A stretch of DNA of 64,000 nucleotides, from assembly GCA_038049695.1 (NCBI GenBank), contig CP142457.1:28915001-28979000 (forward strand), in the 5' to 3' direction. The notes beneath the pieces were generated by a model. The model saw nothing but the letters and a program-made list of their open reading frames with translations, was not told the origin of the DNA and searched no databases. Below are positions 11,311 through 22,337 of this stretch, one piece after another. How positions within the stretch are numbered: the first letter of the stretch is position 1; every line of letters starts with the position of its first letter. The position numbers and the translations under genes were made by a program. The stretch is from Cinnamomum chago (taxonomy: Eukaryota > Streptophyta > Magnoliopsida > Laurales > Lauraceae).

Positions 11311-12027
11311 CGCTCAGGGCCTTGGAGGAATTAGAGGCGGGGACTGATTTCTTCTTGCCTTTCTAGCCTTTGCCTTTCGGGTTGGACCTGGCATATGACT
11401 TTTCTGTCATATTGACACTTGACTTCTTGATAATACCCTCTGTTACCACCATCTGGCTTGAAAGCTCAGCTAAAGTCAAACTCATTTTATTCACAATGTA
11501 GTTGAGCTTGAAATTATTAAAAGAGTTTAGCAGCGACTCCAAGATAATATCAATCTAAGATTCTGCATCAATCTCAGCACCCAGGACATCCAACTCATTC
11601 AATGAGTCCATCATTTTCAGAATGTGTCTTATATCAAAGTCCCATCAGCTATCTTAGTGCTCATTACAGTTCTCATGGCTACCTGTCTAGCAGGCCTGCC
11701 TTGGTCCCCAAACATTTCCTTTAAGTTCAAGATAATATCGGATGCAGACTTAAAGGATTCATGTTGGTATTGAAGAACACTTGACATAGATGCCTGCATG
11801 TAGCACTTGGTCATCTCGTCATCTTTCAACCATTTGGTGTAAAGGTCTTTTTGATTCTATGGTGCATCTAGCTCAGGTTCCGAAGGGCAGGGTCTGGTAA
11901 GGACATACTTATATCCTAAAGCAATCATCACAATATCTAGGTTTCTCTTCCAGTCCACATAGTTGGATCCCACCAACTTATTTTAGTTTAGGATGGTCGC
12001 AAGGGGATTGAATGTAGATAAGTTCAT
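11311..12027 (-). pseudogene. gag: Ty1/copia gag, UBN2 type (broken)
   Basis: Starting at ATG 12027-12025, the minus strand reads MNLSTFNPLATILN, stop, NKLVGSNYVDWKRNLDIVMI, then KDDEMTKCYMQASMSSVLQY and ILNLKEMFGDQGRPARQV, and after a frameshift near 11640 it continues to MSLTLAELSSQMVVTEGI and SVNMTEKSYARSNPKGKG. These are the successive blocks of the copia UBN2 gag domain. There are at least four in-frame stops. Zinc knuckle, protease and pol are absent; the copy ends against the Tat antisense ORF. It belongs to the element whose LTR is at 42464-44067. Confidence 0.88.
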
Positions 12028-12532
12028 GCTAAAAGACTGTTGCACACAACCATACATGCAATTAATACATTTAAATGACAAAAGGGTTTAGCATTTTACC
12101 AAATTTGTGGAATCCTCTAACTGCTTAAATTCAAAATGCATCGGAATCCCAATCCCTTCGGACATGCCTCCTTGGGGAGTGTGAATGCCCCTTACACGGG
12201 TGCGGATCAATATGAGTCTAAGACTAATATTCCATGATCTCCTTCACTCATTATCATCTAAGAATCTCATACCAAATAATGTGTGACTCCTTATTACATT
12301 TGGTTTCTAAAATACATGAGTCAAATCCTTTGGGATACTATGCCATTATTTTAGTTAAGTGTGACCCACCAATTAGCATTGCATGACAACAGTTGCGAGC
12401 AGCGCCTCCTTGGGGAGTGCACCCCACCCCGTTTCATCAATGCTCTCCTAAGGATATTCATATCTAGTAACCAATAAAACAAATGCCCTCCGTGGGGAAT
12501 GACCATTCTCTGATGGCACGAGGCATGTGCCT
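12028..12532 (-). mobile_element. Copia leader, part 1, with CCTTGGGG modules
   Basis: Noncoding leader between the copia gag and its PBS, interrupted at TGCCT (12528-12532) by the next element. It contains spaced modules around CCTCCTTGGGGAGTG (about 12168 and 12402) and CCTCCGTGGGGAATG (12486), several followed by CCCC and so able to form short hairpins. Confidence 0.6.
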
Positions 12533-14103
12533 TGAAAGTCCTGGGATCCTAACCCTAGAGGAGGGGGTGAATAGGGTGAGCTACAATAAGCGACCAATTA
12601 TGCCCAATTTTAATTTCTTTAAGATAAACTAGTCACAAGTGATGATTTACCAAACAAGATGCGGAAGCTAATAAAAGAAATCACCACAAGCATACACCAT
12701 AACACAAAGGTATAGTGGTTCGGCCTCAATGCCTACATCCACTACCGGCTTGTGATCCAATCACCCCACCGGATTTCCACTAACTATGCTTTTTAATAGG
12801 CTAAGCAATAACCTTTACAACGTTGTTTTTCTAGGCTAAACAACAACCTTTACAAGATGCTTTTCCAAGGCTAAGCAATAACCTTTACAGTGTGCTTTTC
12901 TTAGGCTAAGCAATAACATTTACAAATGAAGGATTTCTCTAAGAAGGTGTCTATACAAAACACTCTAAGAGATACAAATTAAGCTCAATAAAAATGCCTC
13001 TTAAATAAGCTGATATGAAAATGAAAATTAATGTACAAACATATACAACAATTTGCTAAAGTGTGTCACAAAGTGTATGAGTGTTTACTTCAATCAAATT
13101 CTAACAAGAAGCTCTTAAATGAATGCTTGATGCATTTTAAAATTTAAGCTTAGAAAATGATGATTGAAGTTATATGCGAATCACATAAAAGGTTTAAGCA
13201 ACTTGAAAGAAAGTACTAAACAAGTTGTAAGAAGATTAACTACTAAGAGCACATGTGATTTAGACAAGAATGTTTGCAAAGCAATCTAATTTTCCAAAGA
13301 AGATATTGTGTTTGCTAAACATCTCTTTTAAAGCTAGAAATCATGCATATATGAAAATACAAAGAGTTAAACATGCATTGATTTCAATTGGAATGGAAAC
13401 CAATTCTTAACTTGAAAGATATACCTTTGTCTCAAGCATTTTGGATTTCCATTGACCCTCTAGCCTTATCAACTCATTCCTCTTCGTTAGGCTTCAAAAT
13501 AGTTCCAAAAGATCACCCAACAAGCCTCTCAAAAGAAAGGAATGGAATTGACTTTTAAGCAAAAAACAGTCCAACGGCTAGTTGGCCCGGTCGACCCCAT
13601 GACCCCCGGGTCGACCTGGCCCAACGGTCAAATTGGCCAACGGCTAGTTGCCCGGTCAACCTGGGCATGGCTAGGTCGACAGGGTACACTGGCTATTTTC
13701 CCAACAGTCAGTTGGCTCGGTCGACCGGGCACAGGGGTCGGTCGACCGACCAAACTGGCCTAGGATGAGTTCCTGCTGAGTTTTCAAAAATCCAATGATG
13801 AAACTTGGAACTCAAGGCTAGTGTGATTTAAGCATAATAAAAAGATTCTAAAAATGGAGAATGTATGTAAATCACAAACCTAAATTCTTAATTTGATTTT
13901 CCAAAATAATGCATGAAGAATTAGGCTTTCAAAAGAGTATTTGGATTCTAAAACCATGCATGAATAAATCATTTGAAAAGCATATGCAAATGCAAGATTG
14001 AATCTTAGATTCGAAAGTCAAAACTAAGAGCATGAGTGTGTGATCATTTGACAGTGAAGGTGAATGTGAATCCATCAAAATTGCAACAAACAAAAACCTA
14101 ACA
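12533..14103 (-). mobile_element. 3' LTR of the TR-GAG element
   Basis: 1571 bp, TGTTAGG...CTTTCA on the minus strand. It is nearly identical to 20258-21835; small differences include the G-run near 12560 and a few substitutions. Its left end abuts TGCCT and its right end abuts the PPT. Confidence 0.93.
13586..13762 (-). repeat. Palindromic module array, GTCGAC core (3' LTR)
   Basis: GGTCGACC variants at about 13588, 13609, 13671, 13718 and 13738, embedded in repeats of AACGGCTAGTTG and AACGGTCAAATTGG. The position within the LTR equals that at 9622-9765, before the transcription start. Confidence 0.8.
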
Positions 14104-14105
14104 AT

Positions 14106-14116
14106 CTCCCCCTTTA
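14106..14116 (-). promoter_or_regulatory. Polypurine tract
   Basis: TAAAGGGGGAG on the minus strand, three bases upstream of the 3' LTR start TGTTAGG. It would prime plus-strand DNA synthesis. Confidence 0.8.
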
Positions 14117-14255
14117 CAATTTGTTGGCAACTAATATGATCACTACACTTCTAGGACTTTGGATCTTTTAAACGGTTCTGTTCTAGAAATCTCTTGACTG
14201 TAGCTTCGACGTATGACCGATTTGTCGAGAGCTTTTAACTTAATCTTTCCAAGAT

Positions 14256-14430
14256 GATTTCTCCCCCTTGGTTAGAGCTCTCCCTTTCTCTTTGCATCCA
14301 AGCGATCTTCCCTTTAGTTCTTGAAGTAGATCTCCCCCTTTGTTTGATCTTCTTTGAGTCTGATCTTCAGATCTTCTACTCTTCTCTCCCCCTGTGTCAT
14401 TAAATAGATCTGTTCTTTTTCTCCCCCTTT
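14256..14430 (-). repeat. Cluster of extra polypurine tracts
   Basis: Four more G-rich purine tracts (AAGGGGGAGA or close, near 14261, 14332, 14386 and 14421 on the minus strand) lie within 330 bp of the 3' LTR. Multiple PPTs upstream of the 3' LTR are a described feature of Sireviruses and support that assignment. Confidence 0.65.
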
Positions 14431-15366
14431 GACATCGAATTGCAAAGGAACCTGTATACATGAGAAAACATATAACTTTCAGTAGCACCTGTTTCCAAAT
14501 GAGAATGCAAATGTAATGCGGAACAGGTTATCATGTATATAGATTTGTCTGTGCATTGTTTGAATGAAGCTAAGATAACAAATATCAATAGATTTAACAC
14601 TTTAAAGCTTCAAAGCAACATAAACATTCATCAAGAGAAATATAACAAGAGGAAAAGAAATGAAATGTGAAATTGTACTTTCATTGATATAACAAGAGAA
14701 GCTTAGTATATAAATCACTAAATACTTGACCATTACATAAACAAAGGGTCATGGCCAGTAAACAAAACAACAAGTCAGTTGATAGAAAAAGAATACATCA
14801 AGTGAAAAACAATCTATCACTACCCAAAACAATCCCCACAAAAAGATGAAAACCCTCCTAATGATCTAAGAGGAGTCCGTAAGGGACGGAGGCATAACGT
14901 CATCATGGCGCCTGCAGCTCTTGGATATGTTCGAGAGGTACTTTAGGGTTTTCTTCATCATCCCTCTGAACTCTTGAAACTCTATGCGAATGGAAACAAC
15001 TGCTTGCTCCACAGACGTCATGTGTTCCTCCATAGTACGCTGAGGAGGGGGCTGGGGCTGACGTGGCTGATGCTCTGGCTGAACAGGCCGAGGAAGTACT
15101 GGATCTGCAGTCTCTGTCTCGGCAGCCTCTAACTCTGCATCTCCTTCTGCTACTGGGTTTGCTCATGGTGGTGGAGGTAGCCTCATCAAGAGAATTTTCG
15201 TTTTGTTGAAAACAGTGGTTGACTCAGGTCTCTCAGAGGCAGGAGGGTTCACACCAAAAGAACAGGCAATCTTAGTGATAAGAAACCCGAAAGGAGCAGC
15301 ACACGGCTGGGAGCCAGTGATGACCCGGATGATATGGCGCATAATAATAGAAGGAAGACACATAGG

Positions 15367-17045
15367 TGTTGGGGATTTTGTATTTGCAATTTGATGGATG
15401 CATTGTCACTTTAGCATCATTTGATTCACACACACTTGCATTAATTTAAAATATCTTGAAATCTTGGTTTTTACATGCATTGGTTTTAGTCTTGAAGAAA
15501 TCTTGTTTTATGCATGTTTTGTTTCTAAACTTGGATGCATTGGTTTTAGAATTCAAACTCTTTTGAAAACCTAATTCTTTGTGCATTACTTTTGAGAAAT
15601 CATATTGAGAATTTAGGTTTGTGCATTGCATGCATTCATCACTTTCAGAATCATCTATGTATGCATTTTCATATGAAAAGAGTTTTTAGAAATCAAGCTA
15701 GCCTTTGGTTTTAAAGTTTTGAATCATTTTAGGCTTTGTGTTGTTTCATGTTTTTAAACATCTTGGTTTGATTTAAAACATGTTTCCTAGCTTGGTTTAG
15801 TGGCCCAAAAATCCCCTCCAAGAGAAACCTTCATATATGCAAAAGTTGGGAATTTTTGTAAAAAGGGGGGTGTCCCGGCAGTGTCGCCGGTCGACCGGGA
15901 ACACTGCAGGCAGAAAGTGCTTGGGAGCTCCAACGGTCAGAAATTTGACCGTTATGTGATCCCGGTCGACCGAGACCTGTTTGCAGGTCGACCGAGGACT
16001 AGCCGTTGGACTGTTTTTCATTATAAAGTCCATTCATTTCCAACCTTCTTTGGGGCTTGAACCATGAACCTTTGAGACTATATTGGAGCCAAAGAAAGGG
16101 GAAGAAGTTGGAAAGGCTAGAGGGCTATTTGGAATTCAAATACTTGAGTTTTAAAAAGGTACACTTTACTTGTATTTTGATTTCCATTAAAATGAAATCC
16201 ATGCATGCTTAAATCTTTGTATTTTCACTTATGCATGATTTCAAGAGTTGTTTTGCAAACTCATTATCTTCATTGGTATATTAGAATGGTTTGCAATCAC
16301 TCTCATCTAAATCACATGTGTTCTTAGACTTTTATATTCATACAACATGTTTTAGATCATTTCTTCAAGTTGTGTGAATCTTTCATGTGATTAGCTTTTA
16401 TCTTCAATCATCATTTTATAAGCTTTGATTTTAAAATGCATCATGCATTCATTTAGGAGCTTCATTGTAGAAATTGATTGAAGTTAAGCATTCATACACT
16501 TGTGCACACACTTTAACTTATTCAAGTGTATGTTTGTTATTTGAATCTCACTTTCATATAAGCTTATTTAGAGGCAAATACATTGTGCTTAAATTGTATC
16601 TCTTAGAGTGATCTTTTGTGAAGACACTTTCTTAGAGAAATCTTCATTTGTAAAGGTTATTGCTTAGCCTAAGAAAAGCATTGTGTAAAGGTTATTGCTT
16701 AGCCTTGAAAAGCATCTTGTAAAGGTTCTTGTTGAGCCTAGTAAAAACAACATTGTAAGGGTTATTGCTTAGCCTAGTAAAAAGCATAAATAGTGGAAAT
16801 CCGGTGGGGTGATTGGATCACAAGCCGGTAGTGGACGTAGGCATTGAGGCCGAACCACTATAAACCTTGGTGTTGTGGTGCTTGCTTTTGTGGTGATTGT
16901 TTATTTTAGCTTCCGCATTTTGTTTGATTAATCATCACATGTGACTAGTTTTTGTTAAGAAATTATATTTGATTTAAATTGGTCACAATTGTAGCTCACC
17001 ATATTCACCCCCCCCCCTCTAGGGTTAGGATCCCAAGGACTTTCA
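15367..17045 (+). mobile_element. Solo LTR, same copia LTR family, plus strand
   Basis: 1679 bp, TGTTGGGG...CTTTCA, flanked by perfect ATAGG repeats (15362-15366 and 17046-17050). It carries the palindrome array at 15885-16005, a TATA box at 16022-16028 and the family block CGGTAGTGGACGTAGGCATT near its 3' end. It inserted in opposite orientation into the second ORF of the host element and later lost its internal region. Confidence 0.92.
15885..16028 (+). promoter_or_regulatory. Palindromic array and TATA box of the solo LTR
   Basis: GTCGAC palindromes at about 15889, 15963 and 15977 (CCGGTCGACCGGG, CCCGGTCGACCGAG, AGGTCGACCGAGG) are followed by AGCCGTTGG and TATAAAG at 16022-16028. This shows directly that the array lies in U3 immediately upstream of the core promoter. 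Confidence 0.75.
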
Positions 17046-18210
17046 ATAGGCACTCCGGTAATCACATTATGAAGGATATTTGCCATGTACGGGGTCACTT
17101 TAGTTCGATTGCCTTTCCTCGGGTAAATGGAGTGAGTGAAGATAATGTGAATGATGCGAAAGGAGGGAATCATAGAAGAGGCTTGGAGACAATTCTTGGC
17201 AGACCATTCTTTAGGGTTGCCACATAGAGCACTGGTGACTGACTCTCTCTCATCAAGAGGTAGGACATTTGAGATGAATCTGGGACCGTCAGACCTAGGG
17301 ATGCCTAAGATGGAGGAGATCAAGTCTATGGTGACCACCTCTTCACCATGAAGAAATCTAATAGTAAATGAATTTGTAGCAGAGGCACAGATAGATTCAT
17401 AAAGACCATGGACGGAGGAAGCATAAGATTTGCCATTCCAAGTGAGGATGCTATCCCATCCAATGGCTTCTAGAATGGCCGAGACATTGTAGTCCACAAG
17501 ATCTTTTACAACACAAAACTTCTCAACAATAATACCTTTGCTTCGAAAAGATTTGACAATTGAAGACGGAGAACGAGTTGGGTTGAATTTAATCTCTGGA
17601 GGAGGGCCAAGTTCAGGAGAGGTAGAAGGAGATCTATGGGATGATGATGCATGTCCGGTCTTGGGTCTCTTACTTTTCCTCCTAAATGTTTGTTTTGTGC
17701 GAGCCATATTTGAAAAAGTCAAAGAGAAAGATGCTCAAGAATGAACAAAGGCTGAAAAATGGGCACAACAGTTGCTACTAGAAGAAAGATGTGGTTCAAG
17801 CAAACTGTCAAACACTTGGTGTACAATATTTGGAGCTAGGAGTTTTTACAGCTGAAGGATGCCAAGAAAGAGTCAATACAAGACTACAAATGATCCTAAA
17901 TCAACGAAGAAAACACAAACATGAAAAATATCAGAAACAGTCAAACAGAAATAGACAAGACAGAGGTTGGGAGACTGAGGGAGGTTGAGGATGCTTGGAG
18001 AAGTGGACGCCCAAACAGGGAAGAAGATGAAGATCACGAGGGATGAGAGAACATGTATTTGAAGATAGGATTGATTCCAGGAAGAAAAGACAGAGGCGAA
18101 GAAAAAAAATGGCAACCGGGCTCTGCTGCTGTCGACCTGCACAGATGGAATGAGTTTTGTTTGAAACAGAACATTCTCTGCGCAACTGTTTAAGTTGCTA
18201 TAAGTGCAGG

Positions 18211-18247
18211 CTCGGTCGACCGGCCACTTAGCCCGGTCGACCGGGCA
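18211..18247 (-). repeat. Internal copies of the GTCGAC palindrome
   Basis: CGGTCGACCGG and CCCGGTCGACCGGG lie 23 bp apart in the noncoding spacer between gag and the second ORF (17723-18723). They are the same palindromes as in the element's LTRs. A further CTGTCGACCTGCA lies at 18129. The rest of the spacer has no gene. Confidence 0.75.
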
Positions 18248-18723
18248 AACTAGGGCTGACTAAATTCTGAACAGAATCAGAGAAAACAGGGTTGAAGGAG
18301 GATGGTTCACAAAACAAGCACTCAACCCTTAACCCCAGCGCTATCATACAAGCTAAAAAGTTTTAGAAAAGAGATTTTTAAAAAATCAATTCTAAATAAT
18401 TCCTTTTGAAGCAAAGAAGACTTGTAAGATAAAAAGCATTTTTCAAAATCATTTAAATTTGACAAAACAAAGGTGTGACTAAGAATCCATTCGAAAAATA
18501 AACAATTTTGAAAAACAAATCAATTGATTGAGAATGTATAACTTTTAAAAGCTTTTTCAAATCAAATTGATCAAAATCATGCATTTAATCAAAAAATTCC
18601 ATTTTAAGTTCAAGATGCATTTTCAACAAACAATACTCAACCAAATGAATCTAAAAGCCTAAAGATATACTAAGAGAGTAGAAAGAACTAGATTCAGGGT
18701 TGGTCCTTTCTATCTAAGAAGCC

Positions 18724-20157
18724 TTAGTAATCTTCTAAAGGTCTAACCTTAGGTATCCATCTAAGGTCTTGGGCTTTGGAGACTATTTTTGAATTTCCAC
18801 CAACTAAAGGAGATAAGGATTGAATTCTTTTAGACTTGACATCAAATCTTTGAGGTTTGACTATTTTAGATTGATGATTGACTATTTTAGATTGATGATT
18901 AGTCTTAGGAAGTTGGTGTTTCATTTTCTTTTTATTCTTCTCATTTCTTTTAGCTTTTCCTCCCTCTTTTGGTCTTTTGAATTTTAATTTTAACTTTTCA
19001 ACCTTTTTCAAGAATTCTTTCATTTCTAAGGTTAAAGGAGGTAAAGTGAGAAGTTTCTTTTTGATAGATTTATTTTGACTATTAGTCTTTTTAAAGTCTA
19101 TCTTGGATGACTCTTTTTGAAATGTTTTAACTTGTTTGAACTTCTTAGAGTCTTCCTTGGAATTCAAAGTCTTACCCTTCATAGAATTAGATTTAATTTT
19201 CTTAGGTTCAAAGATGGGTTTAGACATATGACTTTTCCTTAATTTGCACTCAAATTTGAAATGCCCTTCTTTACCACAATAATGACATTTAGTTTTGGAC
19301 ATAGGAGAAAGAGTGCTAGAGAAAGAGGACTCACGTTTCACAAAAGTGTTGGTGAATTTAAGGCTATGTAAAGTATTCTTATCAAATCCAAGACCCGTCC
19401 TATCTCCTTGAGATTTACCCAATTTAAATAACTTTTCAAATCTCTCTTCACCTTGGGTAAATTTGCACTCATACTTTTGTTTGTAACCTTCAAGTTGAGT
19501 GACTTTGTTTATAAGGATTGAATTTTCATTTTTGACTTTTAATAAATCATTTTCAATTTCCTTATAGTTGTTTAGTTCTTCATGGGCAAGTTTTAATTCG
19601 ATTTTAAGTTCATCAACAACATTAGATCCAAGTTCTAAGGTTTTTAAATTACTTTGAGCATTAGACAAGTTTTCCTTGGAAATTGTCAACTTGGATTCTA
19701 AATTAATAATGTCTTTGTCTTGCCTTTTTAATTGATCTCTTAGTTTTAAATTTTCTTTATTAAGCTCATCATAACTTATCTTAATCTCATTTATTTCATC
19801 TTTGATATTGGATAGGTTATGTAAGGAGATCATAAACTTAGAGTCTAAACAATGTATGACTTCTTCTTTTTCTCTAAGTTCATCTTTTGAAGAACCTAAT
19901 TCTTTGTTTAGCCTTTTTGATTCTTCTCTTAATTTTTTGTTTTTCTTACCAAGCTCTAAAGATAATGTATATAATTCTTCACAGGCTTGTTGAAGATCAT
20001 CTTCATTTTCATCATATTCTTCTTCTTTTAAGTCACATTGAGATTCATTAATTTGAAGGTTTGAATCTCCAATAGATGGAAGAAAGAGAGGTCTAGAAGA
20101 ATCTACACAAAAGTCTAAACAATCTAACTTAGTGGAATCCATTTCAATAGTATTCAT
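18724..20157 (-). CDS. gag: Gag-like protein, coiled coil plus zinc knuckle
   Basis: An intact 477-codon ORF starts about 100 nt after the 5' LTR and has no stops. After an acidic N-terminal segment come about 200 residues of charged heptad-like sequence (ELYTLSLELGKKNKKLREES and onward), a probable long coiled coil. A CCHC zinc knuckle, CHYCGKEGHFKFEC, lies at 19246-19287, followed by a very basic lysine-rich tail ending RWIPKVRPLEDY. This matches the second half of Sirevirus/Maximus-type Gag; the UBN2 domain normally at the N terminus is missing. It could bind RNA and multimerise, but packaging would need a helper. No protease or pol follows. Confidence 0.8.
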   Translation of the reverse strand: MNTIEMDSTKLDCLDFCVDSSRPLFLPSIGDSNLQINESQCDLKEEEYDENEDDLQQACEELYTLSLELGKKNKKLREESKRLNKELGSSKDELREKEEVIHCLDSKFMISLHNLSNIKDEINEIKISYDELNKENLKLRDQLKRQDKDIINLESKLTISKENLSNAQSNLKTLELGSNVVDELKIELKLAHEELNNYKEIENDLLKVKNENSILINKVTQLEGYKQKYECKFTQGEERFEKLFKLGKSQGDRTGLGFDKNTLHSLKFTNTFVKRESSFSSTLSPMSKTKCHYCGKEGHFKFECKLRKSHMSKPIFEPKKIKSNSMKGKTLNSKEDSKKFKQVKTFQKESSKIDFKKTNSQNKSIKKKLLTLPPLTLEMKEFLKKVEKLKLKFKRPKEGGKAKRNEKNKKKMKHQLPKTNHQSKIVNHQSKIVKPQRFDVKSKRIQSLSPLVGGNSKIVSKAQDLRWIPKVRPLEDY

Positions 20158-20242
20158 TCAAACACCAAACTAGGGTTATGACTCAAGGTTTTTACACCTA
20201 ATCAAGAGTTCCAAAAACACTTGATCCTAATATAGAGCACGA

Positions 20243-20254
20243 GGCTCTGATACT
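20243..20254 (-). promoter_or_regulatory. Primer binding site (initiator tRNA-Met type)
   Basis: TAGTATCAGAGC on the minus strand, next to the 5' LTR end. It differs by one base from the usual plant copia site TGGTATCAGAGC. Confidence 0.75.
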
Positions 20255-20257
20255 AAT

Positions 20258-21835
20258 TGAAAGTCCTGGGATCCTAACCCTAGAGGGGGGGGGGGGTGAA
20301 TAGGGTGAGCTACAATAAGTGACCAATTATGCCCAATTTTAATTTCTTTAAGATAAACTAGTCACAAGTGATGATTTACCAAACAAGATGCGGAAGCTAA
20401 TAAAAGAAATCACCACAAGCATACACCATAACACAAAGGTTTATAGTAGTTCGGCCTCAATGCATACATCCACTACCGGCTTGTGATCCAATCACCCCAC
20501 CGGATTTCCACTACCTATGCTTTTTAATAGGCTAAGCAATAACCTTTACAACGTTGTTTTTCTAGGCTAAACAACAACCTTTATAAGATGTTTTTCCAAG
20601 GCTAAGCAATAACCTTTACAGTGTGCTTTTCTTAGGCTAAGCAATAACCTTTACAAATGAAGGGTTTCTCTAAGAAGGTGTCTATACAAAACACTCTAAG
20701 AGATACAAATTAAGCTCAACAAAAATGCCTCTTAAATAGGCTGATATGAAAATGAAAATTAATGTACAAACATACACAACAATTTGCTAAAGTGTGTGCA
20801 CAAAGTGTATGAGTGTTTACTTCAATCAAATCCTAACAAGAAGCTCTTAAATGAATGCTTGATGCATTTTAAAATTTAAGCTCAGAAAATGATGATTGAA
20901 GTTATATGCTAATCACATGAAAGGTTTAAGCAACTTGAAAGAAAGTACTAAACAAGTTGTAAGAAGATTAACTACTAAGAGCACATGTGATTTAGACAAG
21001 AATGTTTGCAAAGCAATCTAATTTTCCAAAGATGATATTGTGTTTGCTAAACATCTCTTTTAAAGCTAGAAATCATGCATATATGAAAATACAAAGAGTT
21101 AAACATGCATTGATTTCAATTGGAATGGAAACCAATTCTTAACTTGAAAGATATACCTTTGTCTCAAGCATTTTGGATTTCCATTGACCCTCTAGCCTTA
21201 TCAACTCATTCCTCTTCGTTAGGCTTCAAAATAGTTCCAAAAGATCACCCAACAAGCCTCTCAAAAGAAAGGAATGGAATTGACTTTTAAGCAAAAAACA
21301 GTCCAACGGCTAGTTGGCCCGGTCGACCCCATGACCCCCGGGTCGACCTGGCCCAACGGTCAAATTGGCCAACGGCTAGTTGCCCGGTCAACCTGGGCAT
21401 GGCTAGGTCGACAGGGTACACTGGCTATTTTCCCAACAGTCAGTTGGCTCGGTCGACCGGGCACAGGGGTCGGTCGACCGACCAAACTGGCCTAGGATGA
21501 GTTCCTGCTGAGTTTTCAAAAATCCAATGATGAAACTTGGAACTCAAGGCCAGTGTGATTTAAGCATAATAAAAAGATTCTAAAAATGGAGAATGTATGC
21601 AAATCACAAACCTAAATTCTTAATTTGATTTTCCAAAATAATGCATGAAGAATTAGGTTTTCAAAAGAGTATTTGGATTCTAAAACCATGCATGAATAAA
21701 TCATTTGAAAAGCATATGCAAATGCAAGATAGAATCTTAGATTCGAAAGTCAAAACTAAGAGCATGAGTGTGTGATCATTTGACAGTGAAGGTGAATGTG
21801 AATCCATCAAAATTGCAACAAACAAAAACCTAACA
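20258..21835 (-). mobile_element. 5' LTR of the TR-GAG element
   Basis: 1578 bp, nearly identical to 12533-14103. It includes a 12-G run near 20287 and the GTCGAC array at 21319-21484. The right end CCTAACA is followed by the duplicated site TGCCT. Confidence 0.93.
21319..21484 (-). repeat. Palindromic module array, GTCGAC core (5' LTR)
   Basis: Base-for-base counterpart of the array at 13586-13762. No difference between the two was seen by eye. Confidence 0.8.
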
Positions 21836-22337
21836 TGCCTATCTTACAATGGACCTACGTTGGAAAACCTTGGGGATTTCTAAAATAACTGCCCCACTCC
21901 CTCTTAATATTTTAGAAATGAGGATTTCCTTTTAGGTCTTAGGGCCCACAAGATATAAATATACATCAAATCATCTCATGATAATAATAATTGGATCCAA
22001 ATCAAATTTAGAATTATGGAAAGTCCGGTTAACAAGATTAGTATTTCCAACAGGTCCATCTCATGGTTCTACCAATACTAATTCCTTATTTATAATCCTT
22101 TCAAAATAGTAAATTGATTTTACCAATTACTATAACTGTTGTGTTTGGATCAGATTTTGGTAAGCAATAAAACAAGCAACCATGCAAATATAGAAAGTCT
22201 AAATAAAGCAAGTACGCATGCAAAATTAGATATTCTAATTTTAGTAAGTCCTCTCCTCTACTTGGCCCAATGCGGAAAGAAGTCTTGGACTTCTTAATCT
22301 TCCAAAATCTTTGGGATTCCTCTAACTCTTTGAGTAG
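21836..22337 (-). mobile_element. Copia leader, part 2
   Basis: The old copia element resumes after TGCCT and continues to AGTAG (22333-22337), where the LTR composite is inserted. It is noncoding. One more CCTTGGGGATT module is at 21863. Confidence 0.6.

Larger units (their letters stand above)
14866..17707 (-). pseudogene. Second ORF of the TR-GAG element (putative plant transposon protein), split by a solo LTR
   Basis: The minus-strand reading starts MARTKQTFRRKSKRPKTG at 17707 and runs open to 17046, where a solo LTR is inserted. It resumes at 15361 and ends at TAG 14866-14868. Without the insertion and one ATAGG copy the length is 1158 nt, exactly 386 codons, with a single in-frame TGA at 15163-15165. 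The core (SILGIPRSDGPRF, FRIIHIIFTHSIYPRKGN, LPSIIMRHIIRVITGS, FGFLITKIACSFGV) resembles the plant domain called putative plant transposon protein, of unknown role. The N terminus is basic; the tail has a proline-rich stretch and a helical segment (MEEHMTSVEQAVVSIRIEF). Confidence 0.75.
12533..21835 (-). mobile_element. Complete non-autonomous Sirevirus-like copia element (TR-GAG type)
   Basis: A full element on the minus strand: 5' LTR 20258-21835, PBS 20243-20254, a gag-like ORF, a second ORF, a multi-PPT region and 3' LTR 12533-14103. It is flanked by perfect TGCCT repeats (12528-12532 and 21836-21840). The two LTRs look about 98-99% alike by eye, so insertion was recent. The internal region is about 4.5 kb without the nested solo LTR and has no protease, integrase, RT or RNase H. 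It must have moved with enzymes supplied by a relative. Elements with LTRs plus gag only have been described in plants as TR-GAG. Confidence 0.9.

Noticed and set aside
13542..13763. An identical 73-codon ORF in both LTRs of the TR-GAG element (also 21274-21495)
   Set aside because: It reads through the palindrome array upstream of the expected transcription start and is identical only because the LTRs are nearly identical.
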